64,000 nucleotides of DNA. Origin: Eulemur rufifrons (taxonomy: Eukaryota > Chordata > Mammalia > Primates > Lemuridae). Location: NCBI RefSeq assembly GCF_041146395.1, contig NC_091006.1, positions 10,484,001 through 10,548,000 on the forward strand, given 5' to 3'. The notes beneath the pieces are model-generated. The model saw only the letters and a list, made by a program, of their open reading frames with translations, was not told the origin of the DNA and ran no database searches. Below are positions 33,597 to 63,060 of the stretch, piece by piece. The translations under genes and the position numbers were made by a program. Each line of letters opens with the position of its first letter. Position 1 is the stretch's first letter.

Positions 33597-34023
33597 TTCT
33601 AGATACCCAGGGTTCTCAAACGCTCGATTTCTGTCGTTGGTTCAGTTCACAGTTTAACGTTTTATTATAACATTCTAGAGCTTTACTCTTCTCCCATTCT
33701 ATTATTATTATCGCTGTGGCTTTGTTAGCGCTTACCCTTCTAAGGTTCCAATATTCTAGGAGTCTCACATTCCAAGATTTGAAAGTTCTATTGTTAGAAC
33801 GCTCTATGATTTTTTTTTAACATTGTATGACTTTCATAATCTATTATTAAACTCTCGGTGATTTTTATCTTTCCCCAGCAAACACGAATATATATTTCCC
33901 TTTTCTTTTTTACAGAAATGGGAACAGACTCTAAATACAGTGAGCCCCACTTCCTATTTTCCCCTATCTATTCTGTTTTTTAACACGCCAGCAGCCGGCC
34001 TTCTAAGATTGTGCAGAATTCTA
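33597..34023. repeat. TTCTA-rich degenerate repeat region
   Basis: TTCTA occurs eight times (33597, 33673, 33697, 33738, 33754, 33786, 34001, 34019), mostly followed by A or G plus G or A, with related words such as 'tctatgat' and 'tccaagat' between. No family is recognised. Confidence 0.4.
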
Positions 34024-35158
34024 AGATACTATGGATTCACGGGGGCTGGTGGGGGACAGGGGGTGGGGGAGAGCAGTTAGTCACCACCTCTCCCTGTCCC
34101 CTAAATTCTCACTACCCAGGGGGACACCCGGAGCCAGGCTGCCTCTCTGCCCCTCGCCTAGAGGGCCCTGTCTCATCCCTCCCTGCTCACACCAGCTGAG
34201 TTATTATTTGTCTAGACACAAACCAAATTATAGGCCCTGTCCCGAGGGAACAGTGGGCTTCGTGGGGAGGGTCTGGAGACACAGGCGGGAGTTAATCCCA
34301 GCTCCCCCCACCTCTCTCCCTCTCTTCCCTCCTTCTCTGAAACTCCACCCCTTCCACCCAAACCAAGGTTTGCCCCCTCTCCCTCCCCACCACCATGGTT
34401 TTAGAAATATTTTCTCTTCTCTGCTTCTACACCCTCCCTTCTGGATTCCAGCCATCCGTACTCACCCTGGCATCTCTCCCTCCTGACTGTGAAGACCTCA
34501 GACCTCGTTGCCCAAGTTAATCCGACTTAGTGGTAGCGAAAGAAGCCAGCTCTCAGGATTTGGGCTTCAGTTGGACTGGAGTCCCAACCCCCCAGCCTGG
34601 CACTGACTCACTGCTGGGACTTGGCTGTTGGGCCTCAGTTTCCCCATCTGTAAAATGGGGTGGGGGGCCTTGGCCTAGACAACTTTCTGCAAGCCCTGTG
34701 GAGCTCTCAGCTGCGAACACCGGAAAGTGCCAAGATTTCAACACTACTCTTTTTGGATTGAAGGATTTGAATATCCCAAGGATCTTGGATCTGACGGATC
34801 TCAGATGCCCAGTCCGCTCTCATCATTCTTACATCTGGGTCCCTCCATTCAAAGATGTTCGCATTGGAGGGTTCTTGATTATATGATCCACAGAGTTCCA
34901 GGAGTCCCCTCTCGGTTCTGTCACTCTCTCTTGCTGGGATTCCCCTCCCCCAGAAGGGAGAACTCCCCCATTCTCACCCCAAACCTGAAGTCAAGTTCAT
35001 CCACAGAGACAGAGCTGGGTGGGGGGGGCCCTCTTGATGGGTTCAGGAGGACTAGGGTTGGTGGTGGGCCCTGGAGGGGGCACTGGGGTTTGCGGCCCCA
35101 TCCTCTCCACCTGTGCCCCCAAACAAATCCCGCAATGTGTGATGCATGTCCGGCTTAG

Positions 35159-35187
35159 TGTGTACACACACGCACACACACACACAT
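35159..35187. repeat. Short (CA)n microsatellite
   Basis: 'tacacacacgcacacacaca' and following CA units. Confidence 0.85.
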
Positions 35188-35589
35188 CCCACAACCATGC
35201 TTCCCAGAAATTCTAGAGCCGTCCCGCACCCAGGTTGTGGGGTTGGGGAAATGTCCAGTTCAAGGAGTAAGGGAATGAGGCCAAAGTAGGAAAGAGTTAA
35301 TGGTGACCCAGCCAAATCCTGGAAGGGAGGAAGTGGGGGAGGAAGTCCACCCCCCCCCAGCCAGAAATTCCTGAAATTGAGGGTGGGGTGGGCACGACCT
35401 CAGGAGCAGTGGGGTGACTCTGCGAAGGGGACGCTGGGGTCACAGTGTCACTTAGAGTCACTCTCCCCAGGTCACAATCCTACTGGCCTCTACCCCACTG
35501 CCAAGCAGCTCCCCGGCCCGGAGGAAAGTTCCGGGATGCTGAGGATTCGGAAGGAGACGACGACGGGGCTGAAGGTGCCAAAACAGGGT

Positions 35590-35945
35590 ACAAGATACCC
35601 AGAGGCAGAGACAGAGCAATAGAGAGAGAGACGACAGAGCCAGAGAGACAGGAAGGGAAAGGGCAAAGAGACGCACAGAGACCAGGAGAGACCGAGACAG
35701 AGGCGGAGAAATCCGCAGAGACTGAGGGTCCCACAGGAGACGCGGGAGAGGCAAACAGACAGGGGGACAAGGGACAGAGAGGCAGAGACAGACGGAGGCT
35801 GAGAGGCAGAGAGAAAGAAATAGACACAGGGACATCCAGAGACATAGAAGGAGAGACACGTCCAGAGGCAGAGGGACCACAGACACAGGGAGACGTCGCA
35901 GACATCGGGCGGAGAGATGGAGACAGACCCAGAGACGAAGTCAGC
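35590..35945. repeat. Purine-rich GAGACA-type tract beside the GPR4 promoter
   Basis: A 350-bp run of degenerate AGAGACAGAG units on the plus strand (pyrimidine-rich on the GPR4 strand). It keeps several frames open on both strands, which explains the long spurious ORFs here. Confidence 0.7.
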
Positions 35946-36300
35946 CGCCAGGACACCAGGAGAGCCGGCACCAGAGGGGGCGGGCACCGGGACTGCGCGG
36001 GAGACTGAGGCAGCCGAGGAAGGGACGGAAGCCCCCGAGGGGGCCGAGAGGAGCGGCCCCGCGCCGCGGAGACGGGGGCCGAGGGCGGCGGGACGAGCGG
36101 CGCCTACCTGCGCGCGGCGGCTGGACGGGGCGGGCGGCGGCGCCTCTCTCGCGACTGGCTCCGGGCTCGACGGCGGCGCGGGGACCCAGCGGGCGCCCCC
36201 GCGGGGCAGGACGGAGGCGACTCCTCCCGGCCCCTGGCTGGAGCCGCCAGCCAAGGCCCCGCCCCGGCCAGGCCCGCCCCCATTAACCCCTCCTCTGCCG
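35900..36300. promoter_or_regulatory. GPR4: CpG island, likely GPR4 promoter and non-coding exon 1
   Basis: Very high CpG density from about 35980 to 36280. On the minus strand a good donor, CGCAG|GTAGGC, sits at 36108/36107 and could end exon 1. Upstream GC boxes ('ggccccgccccggccagg', 'cccgccccc') lie at 36256-36285. The distance of about 7.3 kb to the coding exon suits the known two-exon structure. Confidence 0.6.
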
Positions 36301-38419
36301 CTCCCCCCTTAACCCCTTTAGGTCTTCCCCCCACTGAAGGCTTCCGGCCCTGGGTAAAGCTCACCAGCTGCTGGAACACCCCCCACTCCGTCGAAGTCCC
36401 CAGCTGCAAGGCCCGCTCCTTCACCCCTTTGCTTACCCTCCCTCCAACCACACATGAGGGTTTCCCTCACCGACCCTCCCTGGGCAGGGCCATTTCCTCC
36501 CTTAGAGACCTCAGGCCTAAGTCATTAACCTCCTGGTCATCAACGTTCTGCATTGGGAGGGGGGCGTAGTTGCAGCCTGTCCCTTGGTCAGATCTTAAGC
36601 TAGCGACCTCTCAGTGCCTTAGTTTCCTCATGGGTCAAGGCTGTCACTCAAGGTCCATTTCTCATGGGGGTATCATTTCCCTGGCATGAATACAAACAAA
36701 TCTGTAAAACACGCCACCGAAATGCAAGACACTTTCTATCCTCTCTGCTTCACTTTCCCCCATAGAAGTTGTCCCCATCTAATATTCTATATTTCACTTT
36801 TTTTTTTTTTCCTAATTATCTGCCTTCCGCCTAGGAGGGGCATCGTGTTTTTGTGCCTGGTTTGTCTATTGCTGTGTGTCTGTTGCCTAGAAGACTGCGG
36901 GGCACATGCTAGGTGTGAAATACACATAGTTTTCACGGAGTGGATAAGTGAATGGTAATGCTCCAAAAACGTTGGCTTATTGTTTTGTTATTATCATAAT
37001 AATCACATCCTTCATAAACTGGTCATGAGGATTCATTACTGGCCAAAGGGCTTTGGATAGATCCGGCATACAGCACTCAAAAATGCCAGCTATCAGGTTC
37101 ACAAATTCTTTTTTGTTCATAATTAGTTAAAATTAAAATACCCAGATCTTAAGGGAATGGTACAAAGAGTGCTGACAAATGGATGCACCATGTAACTAAA
37201 CACCTAAATCAAGACATGGGACATTTCCATCATCTCAGAACATTGTTTTGGGTCCCTTTTCAGCCCATACACCCTACCTCACCCCCAGAAGCAACTCTGT
37301 TCTTTCCTTTTTCACCAGAGAGTACTTCTGTTCTAGAATTTCACATAAATGAAGTCGTACAGTTCAAAACAAACAAACAAGAAAAGGTAGCTATTATTAT
37401 AATCATTTGCTGTGTGGCCTTGGACTGGTGACTTCACCTCTCTGGACCATATTACCCCCTTCCTCTAAGGGATCTTGAGAGAGAGCAAGTGAGAAGGTTA
37501 ACCAGGGACCCACACAACACACCCGGGAATAAAGGTTATTTTCCTTGCACCCTTTCTCAAGCCAGCCGTCAAGGGAGGCGTCATGAAGGCTTGAGCCCCT
37601 CCCCCAAATGACCCCGTATAAATCCAACAGCTTCAAGACAAGCCCCCCACACCCCTCCCGTCAGCCCCCTGGTCAACACAAACTCCTCCTAAAGAGAAAT
37701 TCCGAGTGCCCATTGGTGGGCTTAGGGTCCCCTTCTCTCCCCACCTAAGTTTACGCTGCCGTAAAGTCAGGGTCCTGGCAGGAAACAGGTAGCGACTCAA
37801 AGAGTTTAACTGCAAGCATTTATGAAGGGACAGTTTGCAGTGGGGGCACCGATGGACTATGGGATGGCACCAGGGATCCGCCACAGTGAAAGCCAAGCAT
37901 TGCCACCCTGGGGGCGGAAGAGACAAGGAGGGAACGTGTTACCAGTTTCCAGGGACAGCTTGAGCATGGAGAGAAGCCATCGTTCTGAATAGGGGACAGG
38001 TGTCAGTGTCAGCCTGCAGGATGCAGGAGGGGCCCGGGAAATAAATTCCCTGAGCTCTCTCCACCGACCGTGTGGATGGAGTCCGCACAGGGCAGTCTCC
38101 CAGGACCCGGAGCAGGGGGCAAAAGGCTGAAAGTGACCCTGGGGGGCCCACGTGAAGAATCACCAGCACTTTCCCAGTAGAACTTTCTAGGCACATTTTC
38201 CATGCAGATCCGAGGCTAGCCACGAGAGGGCGAAAAGGCACCAAGAGCCCCGGTGAAAGGGACGCTTCAATAGCGCTGGGCAACCTCCCCAGAAATCGGA
38301 CCACAGGGAAAGGTTAAAAGGTGGGGGTGGGGAAAGAGGCTTTGATGCAAGAGCGGCAGAAAACTGGCTTCTAGAACCTGGTGGCTGTGCAGTCGAGTGA
38401 TTGCTGTTGGGTGCTGGCT

Positions 38420-38570
38420 GAATAGGAGTTCCCCAAGTGGACAAGTTTAGAAAGGGTGGGTGTGTGGGAGAGGGCAGAGGGAACAGCATGTGCAGAGGCT
38501 CAGAGGCATGAAATGTCACAGGGAGGAGGAAATACTGGTGGTCCATATGGCTGGAGCATGGTAGGATATG
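38420..38570 (-). repeat. L2 LINE fragment
   Basis: 'gggaacagcatgtgcagagg' and 'ggctggagcatggtagg' match L2 read on the minus strand. Confidence 0.5.
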
Positions 38571-38602
38571 ACTGAAGAGATGCAGGCTAAGTAAAGGATC
38601 AG

Positions 38603-38917
<315 letters not shown>

Positions 38918-38949
38918 AGTAAAGGACCAGAAATGATTGAAAAATAAGG

Positions 38950-39140
38950 ACGGGTACCGTTTAATGATCATTTACCACATTGCAGACACTATTCCAATAA
39001 CTCATTTAATCCTCAAAATAACCCTATGGGGAGGTATCATTTTATGAATGAGGACACTGAAGGACAGATGAGGAAGTGAAAACACTTGAATCCCAAAAGT
39101 CAGGTGCGAAAGCACTGCCTTCACCACCCTTATGCCACCT
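38950..39140 (-). repeat. MIR SINE
   Basis: 'tccaataactcatttaatcc', 'aataaccctatggggagg', 'gaggacactgaaggacag' in minus MIR order. Confidence 0.65.
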
Positions 39141-39224
39141 CTCAGGGTGAGAAACGGGAGGTTGAGGAGTTTGAAATTTGACTTCTTTCGTATAAGACAC
39201 TTTCAACTATTCCAAATACACACA

Positions 39225-39505
39225 CGCTCTAATATTCATTCAGCAAACACTCCCTGAGCCCCTGCTTCTGTACCTGGTCCTGTACTAGGCAGTGTCGGGG
39301 ACATAGCAGTGACCACAATAGCCCTGGGCTCACAATCAGTGAGGGGGAGACAGATCTGTCCCCAACATTGACAACCCAGAGCGGTCAAGTCTGGGGCAGA
39401 CCCAGTGGGCTGCTGGAGCCCAGAGAGGACTTTGTCACAATTTTGGGGGAGAATAAGAGGAGGGAGGGAGCAGACACGTATCAAAATTTCCACCTGGAAC
39501 ACTCC
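39225..39505 (-). repeat. L2 LINE fragment (minus)
   Basis: 'ttcattcagcaaacactccc', 'ggtcctgtactaggcagtg' and 'acatagcagtgaccac' are the reverse of the L2 3' end. Confidence 0.65.
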
Positions 39506-39529
39506 ACTCCACCTGTTTCATTCCTTACT

Positions 39530-39775
39530 CAGCCTTCGATGTTCAGGTCTGTCATCCTCTCCAGGAAGCCCTCCCTGATGCTCCCTTGGTCTCTCTCTGT
39601 CCACTCAAGGTTGTTACGATCTGAGGACAGGTCTGCCTCTCCCAGTGAACCGTAAGTCCTATGAGGGCAGGGCTCGGGCTGTCTTGGTTGCTCCTGTGCC
39701 CAAGCACTGCCTGACTCAGGGAATGGCCTAGAATAAAAAGCTCCATACATATATTGAATGAATAAACGAGTTCAT
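39530..39775 (+). repeat. L2 LINE fragment (plus)
   Basis: 'ctctccaggaagccctccc', 'ctatgagggcagggctcgg' and 'tattgaatgaataaacgag'. It lies head to head with the preceding minus L2. Confidence 0.75.
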
Positions 39776-39855
39776 TAATCAACGCATGCATTTGTTAAGC
39801 ATTTACTGCATGCGAGACACTGTGCTAGGCAGTGAGGATACAGATATACTTACAA

Positions 39856-40028
39856 TTTTTTTATTTTTTTTTTTGAGACAGAGTCTCATTTTGTCTCCCT
39901 GGCTACAGTGCAGTGGTGTCATCCTAGCACACTGCAACCTCAAACTCAAGCCCAGGCTCAAGCGATCCTCCTGTCTCAGCCTTCCGAGTAGCTGGGACTG
40001 ACTACAGGCACGCGCCACTGCGACTGGT
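39856..40028 (-). mobile_element. Alu right arm only (5'-truncated)
   Basis: A T-rich tail, then 'gagacagagtctcattttg' through 'gtagctgggactgactac'; it stops at about 'cgcgccactgcgactgg'. It interrupts a minus L2 end ('gcatttactgcatgcgagac'). Confidence 0.8.
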
Positions 40029-40354
40029 TTGGGGGCTGTCATTTCTGAAGAGTATTGACATTTGGAGAGTTACAGCTTAGGCAGCCGCTTCTGGAGACCC
40101 ATGGACAATCCTTCTTGCAGGCCAAAGGGGTGTTTGTGGGTTTCTCCTACAATAATTTTTCTCTGTCTTCGGAAGAGATGGGTTTGATAAGTTGTCACGC
40201 TGAACCTGCAAGGCTCTGAGCTTTTCTTCCCAAGATATCATCTGTGTAGTTGAGACAAGGAAAGGAAACACAAGAGTGCAATGTTCTGCAAAATTCTTAT
40301 GTATTGTTCCATCCAGAAAATTCCTACATTTGCTACATTATAACATTTCTGTGA

Positions 40355-40519
40355 GAGCAGCAGTTCTCAAAGTGTGGTCCTTACACTGGGAACCTTTTTC
40401 TGGAAATACAGATTCTCAGGCCCCACCCAGATAGACTGAACTAGAAACCGTGGACAGATGGGGTGGGGCAGTATTCTCATGGTGACAAGCCCTGCAGATG
40501 CTCCTTCAGATTTGAGAAC
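40355..40519 (+). repeat. MER5-type hAT DNA transposon fossil
   Basis: 'gcagttctcaaagtgtggtc' to 'cagatttgagaac'; the last bases continue after an Alu at 40864 ('atttgagaactgctg'). The terminal inverted repeats are recognisable. Confidence 0.75.
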
Positions 40520-40880
<361 letters not shown>

Positions 40881-41219
40881 CTAGAGAATAGAAAAAACCC
40901 ATCTCTCACTGCCTCACATGTACAAAAAAAAAATCTGTAATTGGATATCAGCGCTAAATTATCTTGGCTACAGAAGACAAGAGAATGAAAACAACTCAAC
41001 GCCACCCCTCCCTGGACACAGTCATGGTTGCTAGGCAGCTGGTTTGCACGGACAGGGCTGGATAGGTTGTTAAAATATCGACACAGTTCCGTAACAGGCT
41101 GTACACAGTCTCAAGTGCAAAGACTTATCTTCCTTATCTTAGGGCAATTTTGCAGCTGCAAAACTTGAAGCTTCTTCTGAGCTAGTTCTAGATTTCAGGC
41201 TTGACTTTATCCTTCCTCA

Positions 41220-41800
41220 CGCGGTGTGGACGTCACCACTGTCTGAACACACACAACTCTTGCAGCCAGCTGGTCAGCCTCCTCTGAGATCCAGTTACTC
41301 TCGCCCTCTCATAGTCACCCCTGGAACACCCTGGAACCCCAAATCCTGCTGCTCTCCTGCCCGCCCCACCCCCAAAGAAGGGGAACCTCAGGATTGTCTT
41401 AACTCAATTGGGGAACTTTCTGGACCTCTCTCAGGTTTATTGGAGACCCCCATTAAGAACTCTGACCTAATATTTTTTGTTGTTGATGCATCATAATTCA
41501 AAACTGAAATTGGACACTATCAAGCAGGATACGCTACCACTAATTTAAGGTCTCCTTTAGGATATAGGCGTCTACCCGAGGGAAAGTCAGCCCCTCGGAC
41601 AGAACTTCCTGCACTCCCTAGGGCTTGCCAGCTAGCCAAGGACCAGAGAGCAAACATACATACAGCCAGTGCGGACGCTTTTGGAATAATACATGACTTT
41701 GCAATGCTTTGGGAACAAAGTGGGTTTCTAGCCTCTTTGAATCCCTGTCAAAAAGGAGCAAGTCATGCTTATGGGATAGATTAAAATTGCCATGATCTTA
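41220..41800 (+). mobile_element. Endogenous retrovirus pol remnant (class I-like), broken
   Basis: A decayed piece of a retroviral pol gene at the reverse-transcriptase/RNase H boundary. A short open stretch ends with the RNase H-type signature V-V-D-A-S at 41482-41496, followed at once by a stop (TAA). Beyond it, sequence resembling the downstream RNase H region continues in more than one frame to about 41760 (H-D-F-A-M-L-W at about 41691-41711). Stops and frameshifts are present throughout and no gag or env was identified with confidence. Assigning it to the gamma-like (class I) group is inference from the local pattern. It cannot encode a functional protein. Confidence 0.65.
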
Positions 41801-41871
41801 AGAGGGATGATTTTTTGGTGTCCTCCTTCTATATGAAATGGCTGAACGAAAAAAAAAAAATGAGCAAGTCA

Positions 41872-42008
41872 GGCCAGGTGTGGTAGCTCACGTCTGTAAT
41901 CCTAGCATTTGCGGAGGCTGAGGTGGGAGGATCGCTTGAGGCTAGGAGTTTGAAACCAGCCTGGGCAATAGGGAGACCCTGTCTCTACTAATAATAGATA
42001 ACGAGAGT
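41872..42008 (+). mobile_element. Alu left arm (plus), first half of an inverted pair
   Basis: 'aggccaggtgtggtagctca' to 'ctgtctctactaataatag'. The right arm is absent. Confidence 0.82.
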
Positions 42009-42010
42009 AA

Positions 42011-42955
<945 letters not shown>

Positions 42956-43136
42956 AACATTGATAGGGAAACCTTAAAATGACAGCTGAGTTGTTTTCAG
43001 CTCGGGTGTCAGCTGTCGCTAACGTAGTCCTAGAAAAGCCGTGGGGTGGGCATGGCCAGGAACCTATGCCCTTTGAACACCTTCCGAGGGATGTTAGCCT
43101 GCCTCCACCCGCATGGGATTTAACGTTTTCATTATT

Positions 43137-43502
<366 letters not shown>

Positions 43503-43689
43503 TCAGGGTGGGTTGACGCATTTCCTTGGCAAAAAGCCACAACTCTTTAACATTTGCTATAGGGCAGCTCGGTTTTGTGTTTCCAACCTGGGGTGTGACA
43601 ATTTCTGTGTCAAGTGAGCAAGGCACACACTTTGTGGGAAGCGTGATGAAAGAACTCTGTAAGACATAACCGCTTCCTCAAAGACTATA

Positions 43690-44222
43690 CTCCTTAGATT
43701 CCTATTGCTGTTATACTAATTACTACGAACGTGGTGGCTTAAAATGACACAGGTTTATGATCTTGCAATTCTGGAGGTCAGAAGCCCTAAATGGGTCTCA
43801 CTGGGCTAAGATCGAGGTGTCAGCAGGGCTGCGATCCTTCTAGAGGCTTTAGGGGACAATCTGTTCGCTCGCCTTTTCTGGTTGCTGGCAACGCCTGTGT
43901 TCCTTGGCTTGTGGCCCCTTTCTCCATCTTCAAAGCCAGCAGTGGCCATGTGAGTCTTTCTCACATCATGTCACACTGTCACTGCTTCCATGCTCACATC
44001 GCCTCTGACCCGCCTGCCTTCCGTCCCACTTGTAGTACCCTCGTGATTATAATACGTGGTGCCCACCCAGCTAATCCAGGATAAGCTCCTCATTTCATGA
44101 TTGGTATTAATAACTTAATCACATCTGCAAAATCCCCTTTGCCGTGTGAGGACATAGTCACGAGTCCCAAAGTTTAGGACATGAACATCTCTGGAGGGGC
44201 CATTATTCTGCCCACCACACTG
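43690..44222 (-). mobile_element. MaLR-type LTR, nearly complete
   Basis: Same family as the split copy at 18650-19497: 'ttgctgttatactaattact', 'aattctggaggtcagaagcc', 'ttggcttgtggcccctttc', 'taacttaatcacatctgc' and the terminus 'ggccattattctgccc'. Solo LTR, no internal region attached. Confidence 0.65.
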
Positions 44223-45450
44223 CCCTTACCACCCACGATCTCCCGAAAAGTCTGAAGGAACCAATGGCATCTTGGTTAATGGCATTGATTAAAATCAATA
44301 AGACTTTCAGAAACCTTTGTGCTCCCTTAGCCAAAGGTACTCCTGCTAGCCATTATGGCCATACGGTCCACTCCCTTGGGGACACACCAGTTACTGACTG
44401 TGATTATTGGGAGGCCTTTGGAGTTGGGGGTTTCACCTCTAATACTACTCCAGGCCATGCTATAGGTGGACATGACACAGGGGTACTGGGAACCTATGTG
44501 CGACACCCAGTCCCATCACGAGCAGGGTAAGGACGTCCCACAACGGCATCTTCCTAAACAGCCTCTACATGATCTCCAATCAGCAGAATTGGGGTATTGG
44601 AAGATATGTCAGAGAAAAACTGCTGTCTTGAACCTCATTGAAAGGGATCTTATTAGGAACGATTAACAAGAAATACAGCAGTGAAACTCCAGGGAGTCAA
44701 TCCATTTTAGGTATACATTTTATAACTAAAGCAGCAACCCACATTCCATACAATCGGAAGGCTACTCCTAAAGGAGCCCTCACACTGGGGAGTCTCAAAG
44801 ATCCTCTAGAAGCAGCCAATCTTCATAACAGACAGCTGACCCAAGACCTCTGGGACAAATGGATGCCCTTGGGTAGTGGACAGCGTCTGCCCAAGACATC
44901 AGATCAAGACTTCTGTCTAGGCCGGGCACGGTGGCTCACGCCTGTAATCCCAGCACTTGGGGAGGCCGAGGCAGGAGGATCCCTTGAGCTCAAGAGTTCG
45001 AGACCAGCCTGAGCAAGAGCGAGACCCCCGTCTCTATTTAAAAAAAAAAAAAAAAAGACTTCTGTCCGATTCTTGTTTTGCTTTTCATCTGCTTGCTTAT
45101 AATTATCACTCACATTTTATGCAGGTTGTTGTCCATCCACAATGGCCCTTTTTTCCTCTTCTTTCGTCTTCATGATAATTTTTAAGTCAGAACACATTCA
45201 TTCCAGCATCATACTTAGAATATCCCAGACAGTACTCACTGTCCTCAGTTTTAGCGACTGATAGATATGCCACCACCAGACCCCCCTGGTAAAAACCATT
45301 TAGCAATTCCATTCTCGTCAAATGAGACCACAAGCGATCATAGCTGATGGCATTTCCACTTGTACTTACATGGACAAGTGACCTTACACAAATCAACTGG
45401 TGACCTTGCTAGTGTCCTCTCTTTCAGAAAAAGAACTAATGTGGAGAATC
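44223..45450. other. Unassigned sequence 3' of EML2, split by the Alu monomer
   Basis: Two blocks (44223-44905 and 45067-45450) that are neither Alu, LTR nor EML2. Short open stretches occur on the plus strand, but I cannot match them. Given the pol remnant at 41.2-41.8 kb they may be more of the same provirus. That is a guess. Confidence 0.3.
44918..45054 (+). mobile_element. Free Alu left monomer with A-tail
   Basis: Only the left arm is present ('gccgggcacggtggctcac' to 'gagacccccgtctctattt') plus an A-tail. Target-site duplication AAGACTTCTGTC at 44906-44917 and 45055-45066. It carries the strepsirrhine 'gagcaagagcgagacc' variant. Confidence 0.9.
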
Positions 45451-45574
45451 GATTGATCAGACCCTAAATAATTCTAAATTTGAATTCATACATACACACT
45501 CATAGACACATTACAATCTGTGCACACACCAAACAAATGTGCAAATCCTGATACCACACCTCAGTGTGCGTGTC

Positions 45575-45580
45575 TTTATT
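45575..45580 (-). promoter_or_regulatory. EML2: EML2 polyadenylation signal AATAAA
   Basis: AATAAA on the minus strand 245 bases after the EML2 stop, with a GT-rich downstream element ('tgtttggtgtgtgcacag' on the minus strand, about 45516-45533). Cleavage is expected at about 45550-45562. Confidence 0.75.
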
Positions 45581-45825
45581 TTTGGATGATATATAAAAAA
45601 AAAAAACTTAAAAAACACCCCAAAGCAAACACCGATGGCTCACCAAAGCAATGTGACCCCTCTTCCCACCCCGATAAATAGAGACTTCTGTCTGTCTACC
45701 CTCCCACCCCCATAACCCCCTCTGCTATAGACATACTCTGGGTATATATTATGCTACGCGGCAATAGACATCTCCCGAAAATAGAATTCCAGCCCTGCCA
45801 CCTGATGCTATCTACCCTAGCCACT

Positions 45826-61895
<16,070 letters not shown>

Positions 61896-61939
61896 AAAAA
61901 TTTCACCCCTATTTCCCCCAGGGAGGCCACAGGGATCCT

Positions 61940-62450
61940 GTTCAAACCCGTTAACGTTGAAGTCAGCTCATATCCTTCCCCTGGCTGCCACCTCACTCAG
62001 ATCAAAGGCGAAGTCCTCCCAAAAGCCCAGGGCTGGCTGATCTGGGCCCCCAGCGCTCCCCTCATAGCTGCTCAGCTCCTGACATATTCACCTCCTCCCT
62101 GTCCTCACCCCAGGGCCTTTGCACTTGCTGTTCCCTCCACCTGAATACTCTTCCCCTTCACCTCTCCATGCTCTCTTGCCTCCTTCAGGTCTCTGCCTAA
62201 CTATCAGCTCCTCTGTCCATTCTATGTAAAACTGCAAACCCAGCCCTCCCTGCCCACACCCCTTCCCTACCGTATTTCTCCAACGCACTCATCAGCATCC
62301 CATATGTTACCTTCTGAACGTGTTGTCTGTCTCTGTGACTAGGGTGACCACTCCAGGAGGGCAGGGATCTTTGTCTGTTTTGTTCACTGCTGTGTCCTTT
62401 GTGCCCAGATCAGGGCCTGACACACAATAGATATTATGAGTTCAATATCT
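61940..62450 (+). repeat. L2 LINE, 3' segment
   Basis: 'agggcctttgcacttgctgt', 'cttcaggtctctgcctaac', 'ctccaggagggcagggatct' and 'tgttcactgctgtgtcc'. A second partial copy follows from about 62490 ('ttcgtggctctccagtgc'). Confidence 0.85.
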
Positions 62451-62819
62451 GTTGAAGGAATGGCTGTCCCTTCCCTGTTCAGAACTTTCGTGGCTCTCCA
62501 GTGCTTCCAGGAGAAAGCCCAAATCCCTCTTAACTGGCCTGATTGGCCCCTCTCTGGCCTTAGCGGGGCTCCTGTCCTCCCCTGCCCTCTGATCTTGGAG
62601 TTCCTTACACTGCCAATGTCATTACCACCACCCCAGGCCTTGGTGTTAACCTTTCCCTTTGCCTACACACTCCCCCAACACCCTTCTCAGCTCTCACCTC
62701 CTCAGAGCAGCTCTCAGGCTCATTTCCTCCACTGGACTTAGCCACTTAGTAATTATCTCACTGATGCGTTAATTATCTGCCCATATTCCCCAAGGAGACT
62801 GCCAGTTCCACGGTAGCTG

Positions 62820-63060
62820 AGACTGTTCTTCCCACTTCTATATCTCCTCCTCCGGGAAGCCCTTCCTGACCCCAGGCTGGCTCAGCTGCCCCCATGTGGG
62901 TTCCTCCATCCTGGCCTCCCACAGGTTGTCACTGTCACTGAGTCTGATCCCCTGCTAGACTCTAAGCCACAGGAGGGCAGGTGAACGCTGTCATGGTCAC
63001 TGCTGGGTCCCTAGCCCTCTGTCCCTGATGTTCTGAAAATATTTGAATGCATGTCAATAT
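62820..63060 (+). repeat. L2 LINE 3' end
   Basis: 'ctcctccgggaagcccttcc', 'agactctaagccacaggagg' and 'tcactgctgggtccctagc'. Confidence 0.75.

Larger units (their letters stand above)
28797..36107 (-). other. GPR4: GPR4 5' UTR and large upstream intron
   Basis: No second coding gene is seen. Human GPR4 has a non-coding first exon several kilobases upstream, and the 36.1 kb CpG island fits that role. The acceptor feeding the coding exon is not resolved; CACAG near 28849 on the minus strand is one candidate. Contents: MIR (30060-30290), long L2 (31050-31620), a TTCTA-rich stretch (33597-34023) and a purine tract (35590-35945). The remaining blocks (28.8-30.0, 31.7-33.5, 34.1-35.5 kb) look unique. 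Confidence 0.6.

Noticed and set aside
35445..36008. 187-residue plus-strand Glu/Arg/Asp-rich frame
   Set aside because: It is a direct translation of the GAGACA-type purine tract, not a gene.
35490..36254. 254-residue minus-strand open frame over the GPR4 CpG island and purine tract
   Set aside because: It is kept open by the low-complexity pyrimidine repeat; the translation is a monotonous Ser/Leu/Cys/Val mix, and the frame crosses the probable exon 1 donor.
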